Shown in pieces: positions 59,736 through 64,000 of a DNA stretch of 64,000 bases. Position numbers and translations under genes: made by a program. Source of the DNA: Phascolarctos cinereus (lineage: Eukaryota > Chordata > Mammalia > Diprotodontia > Phascolarctidae); contig NW_018344037.1 of the NCBI RefSeq assembly GCF_002099425.1, forward strand, positions 5,014,001 to 5,078,000, read 5' to 3'. Position 1 is the first letter of the stretch; each line of letters begins with the position of its first letter. The notes beneath the pieces were generated by a model that ran no database searches, was not told the DNA's origin, and was given only the letters and a program-made list of their open reading frames with translations.

Positions 59736-60300
59736 ATAGCAGCTCTTTTTATGATAGCAAATAATTGGAAATTGAGGAAATGGTCATCAAATTGGTAATA
59801 GCTGAACAAGTAGCACATAATTGTGTTGGGGTATTATTGTGTTATGAGCAATGACAAAGGTGGTGGTTTCAGGAGAAAAAAAAACATGGCAATACCTATA
59901 AAAATTAATGCAATATGAAGTTAGAAGAAATGAGTAATCATTATGAAACATAACAGCAATATTGCGAGAATGATCAACTGTGAAACACTTAGGTACTCTA
60001 ATCAAGACAGTGACCAAAGATAATTCTATGGGACTCCTGATGAAAAAAAATGCTATCCACCTCCTCAGAGAGAACTGATGAATTATAAGTGCACACTGAT
60101 TTTTATCTGAATTTATCATTTTTTCTTTTGTATGATATAGTTAATATGGGAATATGTTTCACATGATTTCACATATGTATTGATAAAGGGTTTGCCATCT
60201 CAGTAGGTGCGGGAGGAGTTGAAAGAAGGAAGAGAACCTAAAACTCAAATTTAAAAAGCAAAAAAGTTAAAATAAATGAATAACACATATAAAAATAAAA
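59736..60300 (+). mobile_element. HAL1-like element 3' end (right part)
   Basis: It resumes atagcagctctttttatgat, the segment expected after 'aatatttatag' at 58245-58260. It then has the 3'UTR blocks (aattggaaattgagg; agagaactgatgaatta) and an A-rich end near 60300. The minus-strand frame at 59787-60119 is a shadow. Confidence 0.85.
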
Positions 60301-61564
60301 TGTATTTTTATATAGATTATACACCATTATCATTTTTTTTTAATCATGGAGGGCACAGTTGGAACCAATGTGCAGAAATTATGGGGAGGCAGAGTTCAGC
60401 TTATTCTAAGAAATGCTTTAAAATACTTGTTTTTTCAAAAGTAGAATTAATTACCTCAGAAACTAGTAAATTCCCAGTAACTGTAGATCTGTAAGCAAAG
60501 GCTGGAAGACCCCTTTAGCAGGGATGCTATAGATGGGATTCATCATTTAGGAAGGGTTTGAACTTCACGACTTCTGAGTTTCTGGCAAACTCTACATTTC
60601 TCAATTATATGCAATGATAAATTTCCTTTACAATAAAATCTTTTAAAAGTCAGCTATAAATTCCAAGTGTCAGAGAAAGATGCTTTCTGTCCCCCCTTTC
60701 CTTAAAAGATCATCTGAATTTATATATTACTATAGCCATAGGAAGATTCATTTTAACTAATCATTACAATTATAAATACCATGTCTTACTTGAAGAACTT
60801 GGTCAGGGTTGTCCCCTACATTTCATTCATTATGGCTTAATGAGGTTTGTACTAATATAGAGGACGTTTAGATTTATCTATATTCTTTTTGGATCCCACA
60901 AAATTAGTCTGGCAGCCATGGGAAACAGGCTAGTTGCAATACACAGCTCAAATTCAAATTCTCCTAGGAACATAGAATTTAGTATTCCAAAATATGCACC
61001 TCCCTCCCTTTCCATGCAAAAAATATTGTTCTTTGCCCTTTCCCATCAGTCCCAAATGTCCTACCTTTCTTTGTTTACCCTCATTAAAATATCCCAGGCT
61101 TATCAGGCAGATTTCTATCTATACTTATTCTAAACTGCAGTGGTAGGAGGGAGGAGTCCTCCATAGTCCTGCTAATAGACCTTTAGTGCTTAGAGATAGG
61201 TGAATCAATTAACTCCCTGTTTACCTTTGCTAATTTGTCATTCTGATAGCCATTTGGTAGTGTCTAGTGTATCATTTGGACTCCTTTATTGAGATAAAAG
61301 TTCATGAAAAGTAATGAAGTATTTAACTAAAGATAAAGCTGGAGCTAACAAAATTAATTCTGCTGAATAATTTCTAAAAGTCTTATCCCTAATATTTTAT
61401 TATTTATAATATATATTATATATGCAACAATATAATGTTCAAAAATAATTTTGAATCAAAGACTTAACCAGATTTGTATGACTAATGTAATTGAATCAGT
61501 GTGACCATTTTAGGCATGTTATGAAGACTGGAGAAATCTAGACGATCTCGGGTCCTCTTTCATT
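60301..61564. other. No gene recognised
   Basis: AT-rich. Open frames under 75 codons without motifs. Confidence 0.35.
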
Positions 61565-61690
61565 TCAGCAGACAAGTTTGAAGCAACTACTGTGAGCCAA
61601 GAGTTGTGAAAGGTATTGAAAATACAGTGATCAAAAAAAAAAACAGTACTTGTCCTCATGGCACTTATATTCCACATGTAATCTACATTA
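61565..61690 (-). mobile_element. L2 3'-end fragment
   Basis: gaagcaactactgtgagccaag, aaaggtattgaaaatacagtgatc, 'cttgtcctcatggcacttatattcc': the antisense L2 3' terminus, diverged. Confidence 0.6.
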
Positions 61691-61994
61691 TATATTCAAC
61701 TCATTGATTCAAATGCATTGCCCTGCTTAATAAATCGTCACAAGCTGATATCGTTGATACATCTGTGAGAGAACACTCCTTGAGGATGATAACAGAATTA
61801 ATCAATCAGCGAACAAATCACTTTATACATTAAAAAACCTCGCATGAAAAAGTTAGTTATTAACTTGATATCACAATTTATCAATTTTAAAGTTGAAATC
61901 AGCTTTTTTAATCACAGTAATAATTTTGTTCATAAGGATAGAGACCTGCAATCAAACAATGAAGGTTGATATCTTTTCTAGAACTTTATATTTA
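61691..61994. other. No feature recognised
   Basis: About 300 bp of AT-rich sequence. Confidence 0.35.
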
Positions 61995-62100
61995 CCTTGA
62001 TAATTGAGATTTTAAGTTACTTCCCAGAGTCACACAGCTAGTATGTGTCAAAGAACCCAGTTCTTCTGGGCTTCAAGACCAGTTCTGCATCAATTACTAC
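61995..62100 (-). mobile_element. MIR/CORE-SINE fragment (5' half)
   Basis: Antisense: aagttacttcccagagtcacacagctagtatg, then cccagttcttctg. Shortened, next to a polypurine microsatellite. Confidence 0.65.
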
Positions 62101-62124
62101 ATATTGCCTCAATTAGATGAAAAA

Positions 62125-62175
62125 GACAGACAGAGACAGAGAGACAGAGACAGAGACAGAGAGACAGAGAGAGAC

Positions 62176-62240
<65 letters not shown>

Positions 62241-62352
62241 GAAGAAGAAGAGAAGAACAAGAACAAGAAGAACAAGAACAAGAACAAGAGCAAGAACAAC
62301 AAGAAGAACAAGAAGAGGAAGAAAAGGAGGAAGGAGGAGGAGGAAGAGGATG
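62125..62352. repeat. Polypurine microsatellite: (GACAGA)n-(GA)n-(GAACAA/GAAGAA)n
   Basis: A compound tract of about 228 bp. (GACAGA)/(GA) occupies 62125-62237, followed by GAA/ACAAGA units. Purines occupy nearly all of the plus strand. The long charged open frames on plus and Leu/Ser-rich ones on minus are artefacts of it. Confidence 0.95.
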
Positions 62353-62892
62353 TTAAGAAAACAAAAACAGAGCAATTCTAATTTAATACCAGAGTTTTAC
62401 TAAATTCCAGTCATACTGTCCTATAGACTTAGTATTTTATCTCCAAATCTTTCTAGCTCAAGCAGTAAAGTTGTAAGAGGAGTGTTAGACCAAGGAAGTA
62501 TCTCTAATTAGGTACTCTGGCTGTCACCCAGAGCCTCTAGCAGCAATCTTTTTTTATCTGGACACACCTACACAAAGGCAGTATAATGATCTTTCCATCT
62601 GTCATGAAGCTGTTTTTTCTAAGACTTTTCTTCACATTCTCACACTCAAGTTTTCATATACACACGCATTGAATCATTAAGCCTAAGCCACCTTCTTCAA
62701 GAGAACATTTTTGTCTCTATTTTCCTGAAATCTCCATGTAAACTTAATGATTATTACTAATTCCTATGCTTTAACAGTTGGATGGGGGGATGTAGGGAGT
62801 TGAATTCCTCAATATATAATTTCATCCTTCTTTCATGAGGAAAATTTTCAGGACTGTATGTGTGTTTTGGGGGTTGGAGGAATGAGAAAGTT
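62353..62892. other. No feature recognised
   Basis: AT-rich with short homopolymers. Confidence 0.35.
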
Positions 62893-63110
62893 TGTGGAGG
62901 CAGCATATTACAGTGAATAGAGAGTCAACCTCAGAGTCAGAAAACTTAAAAGTTATTATTTTTTCACCCAAGATAAATCACTTAAATTCTCTCAGTCATG
63001 AGAAATTTTCTTAGACTACAACTTATACATGCATTAATTATATGCACTTGTGGAGGGAGTTTCCGATCCGAGACACCTACACCCATAAAATCACAGGGCT
63101 AGACCATCTT
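62893..63110 (+). mobile_element. MIR-like CORE-SINE, nearly full length
   Basis: ggcagcatattacagtgaatagagagtc, cagagtcagaaaact, 'caagataaatcacttaaattctc', then 'gtggagggagtttccgatccgagacacctacacccataaaatcacaggg'. The last block is characteristic of one CORE-SINE 3' end. Confidence 0.7.
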
Positions 63111-64000
63111 AACCTTGTTAGAAAAACAACAACAATTAGGGAAAAACAAGAGAAAGATTAATTTTTGCTATTTGTTATCTAGTAATTCATTCATAGTATC
63201 CATTATACACTCAAAGGCATGTGAATAAACTTCCTCATCTAATGTTTTCTAAGTATATAGATATCCCAAATGTTGTATGCAGGAGTAGGTGGAGAAGTGA
63301 AATAAATTTGCACATACGACTTTTATTTTGAAATGTGTATTTAATTTAATGATTAAACATATGTAGCTATCCAGACACTTGACTAAGTGATTATTACAAG
63401 TCTATAAATATCTTTTTAAAAAAAGGGTTATGAATGTCAATCAAGTTACTTTCTTTCACCTGTTTATTTATTTGCATTTTTAGCATTTGTTCATAAAGAA
63501 AGATGTAAAATGAAATGTCATTTTCTGAGCTTCTGTAACCAACATTTCCAGAGAATTCTGAGCAGATGCTAAAAAGGTATTGATTTGGTATATATTGCTT
63601 TTCTTTCTTTTAGATAGAGTTAAAGGTCTATTTTCAAAGTCAGACATTGAGGAGCCATGGCCCAAATGACGTCAACTTTCATTTTATCTGACGCATTATG
63701 ATTTAGAGGAGGACAGAGTGACATCTGGAATATTGGAGTCAATGCAGACCAAAGGAAAGTCCAGACAAATAAAAGTAAGTGCATTCTGGCTTTTAACAAG
63801 AAATATGTCCACACTCAAATTTCCTGTAGTCTCTTATCAGTTGAAAGAGACATTGTTTTATAAAATGCTCTCTAAATCCTATTAGCATCTCTTGTCATAG
63901 GCTACACATGGGGTTTTGGGGGATTTACACTTATAGGTACAACACTAGATTCACAGAAAGACATGCTGGATTTTTAAACACAATCTTCCTTAAACAGTCT
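63111..64000. other. No gene recognised
   Basis: AT-rich. The minus-strand frames at 63480-63814 (61 and 64 codons, overlapping) have no recognisable domain. Confidence 0.35.

Noticed and set aside
62104-62403. 99-codon Arg/Glu-rich frame, with mirror Leu/Ser frames on minus
   Set aside because: Generated entirely by the GA/GAA microsatellite.
1-64000. CRISPR-like arrays, bacterial operons, phage modules
   Set aside because: Regular repeats here are microsatellites; gene density, poly-A tails and SINE/LINE content are mammalian.

Overview
This window is AT-rich, repeat-dense mammalian DNA from a marsupial. The marsupial call rests on the repeats: marsupial-type L1 5'UTRs, short ORF1-bearing 'half-L1' (HAL1-like) elements, RTE-clade LINEs, abundant L2 and CORE-SINE/MIR copies, and tRNA-derived SINEs beginning ggcagctaggtg. 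The SINE sequence looks somewhat more like Australian marsupials than the opossum, but I hold that loosely. I found no intact host protein-coding gene, tRNA, rRNA or CRISPR. The only host gene I can name is a dead processed copy of GOPC.

Layout. Positions 1-7405 hold three nested minus-strand L1-type elements: an old element (1663-1966 plus 6654-7405), split by an L1 (1967-6640) and abutted by the 5' half of another copy (1-1662). From 7405 to 10540 there are thin MIR scraps in otherwise unassigned sequence. From 10550 to 13808 two L1 3' ends lie head to head, and the plus-strand one is split by a 5'-truncated RTE (11405-12791). From 14965 to 16500 there is an old minus-strand L1 3' end. From 21880 to 29165 there is a mosaic of L1 ORF2, a CR1/L3 3' end, MIR, two overlapping L2 segments, a SINE and more L2. 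From 35046 to 42923 a SINE is split by a HAL1-like element (35152-38760), followed closely by a full-length RTE (38841-42903) flanked by a perfect 20-bp duplication. From 42985 to 44870 there is an old CR1/L3 fragment. From 52497 to 60300 an ORF1-less L1 is followed directly by a second HAL1-like element, which is interrupted by the GOPC pseudogene. The remaining long stretches are AT-rich with no recognisable gene.

How the parts relate. L1-type machinery explains the L1 and HAL1-like copies and probably the GOPC retrocopy, which has a poly(A) tract, lacks introns and has a short target duplication. The RTE LINE is the plausible partner of the SINE class that ends in ACAAC repeats. None of the 5'-complete L1-type copies contained in the window keeps both ORF1 and ORF2. 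Element boundaries are read by eye and are accurate to about 10-30 bp, except where target-site duplications fix them.
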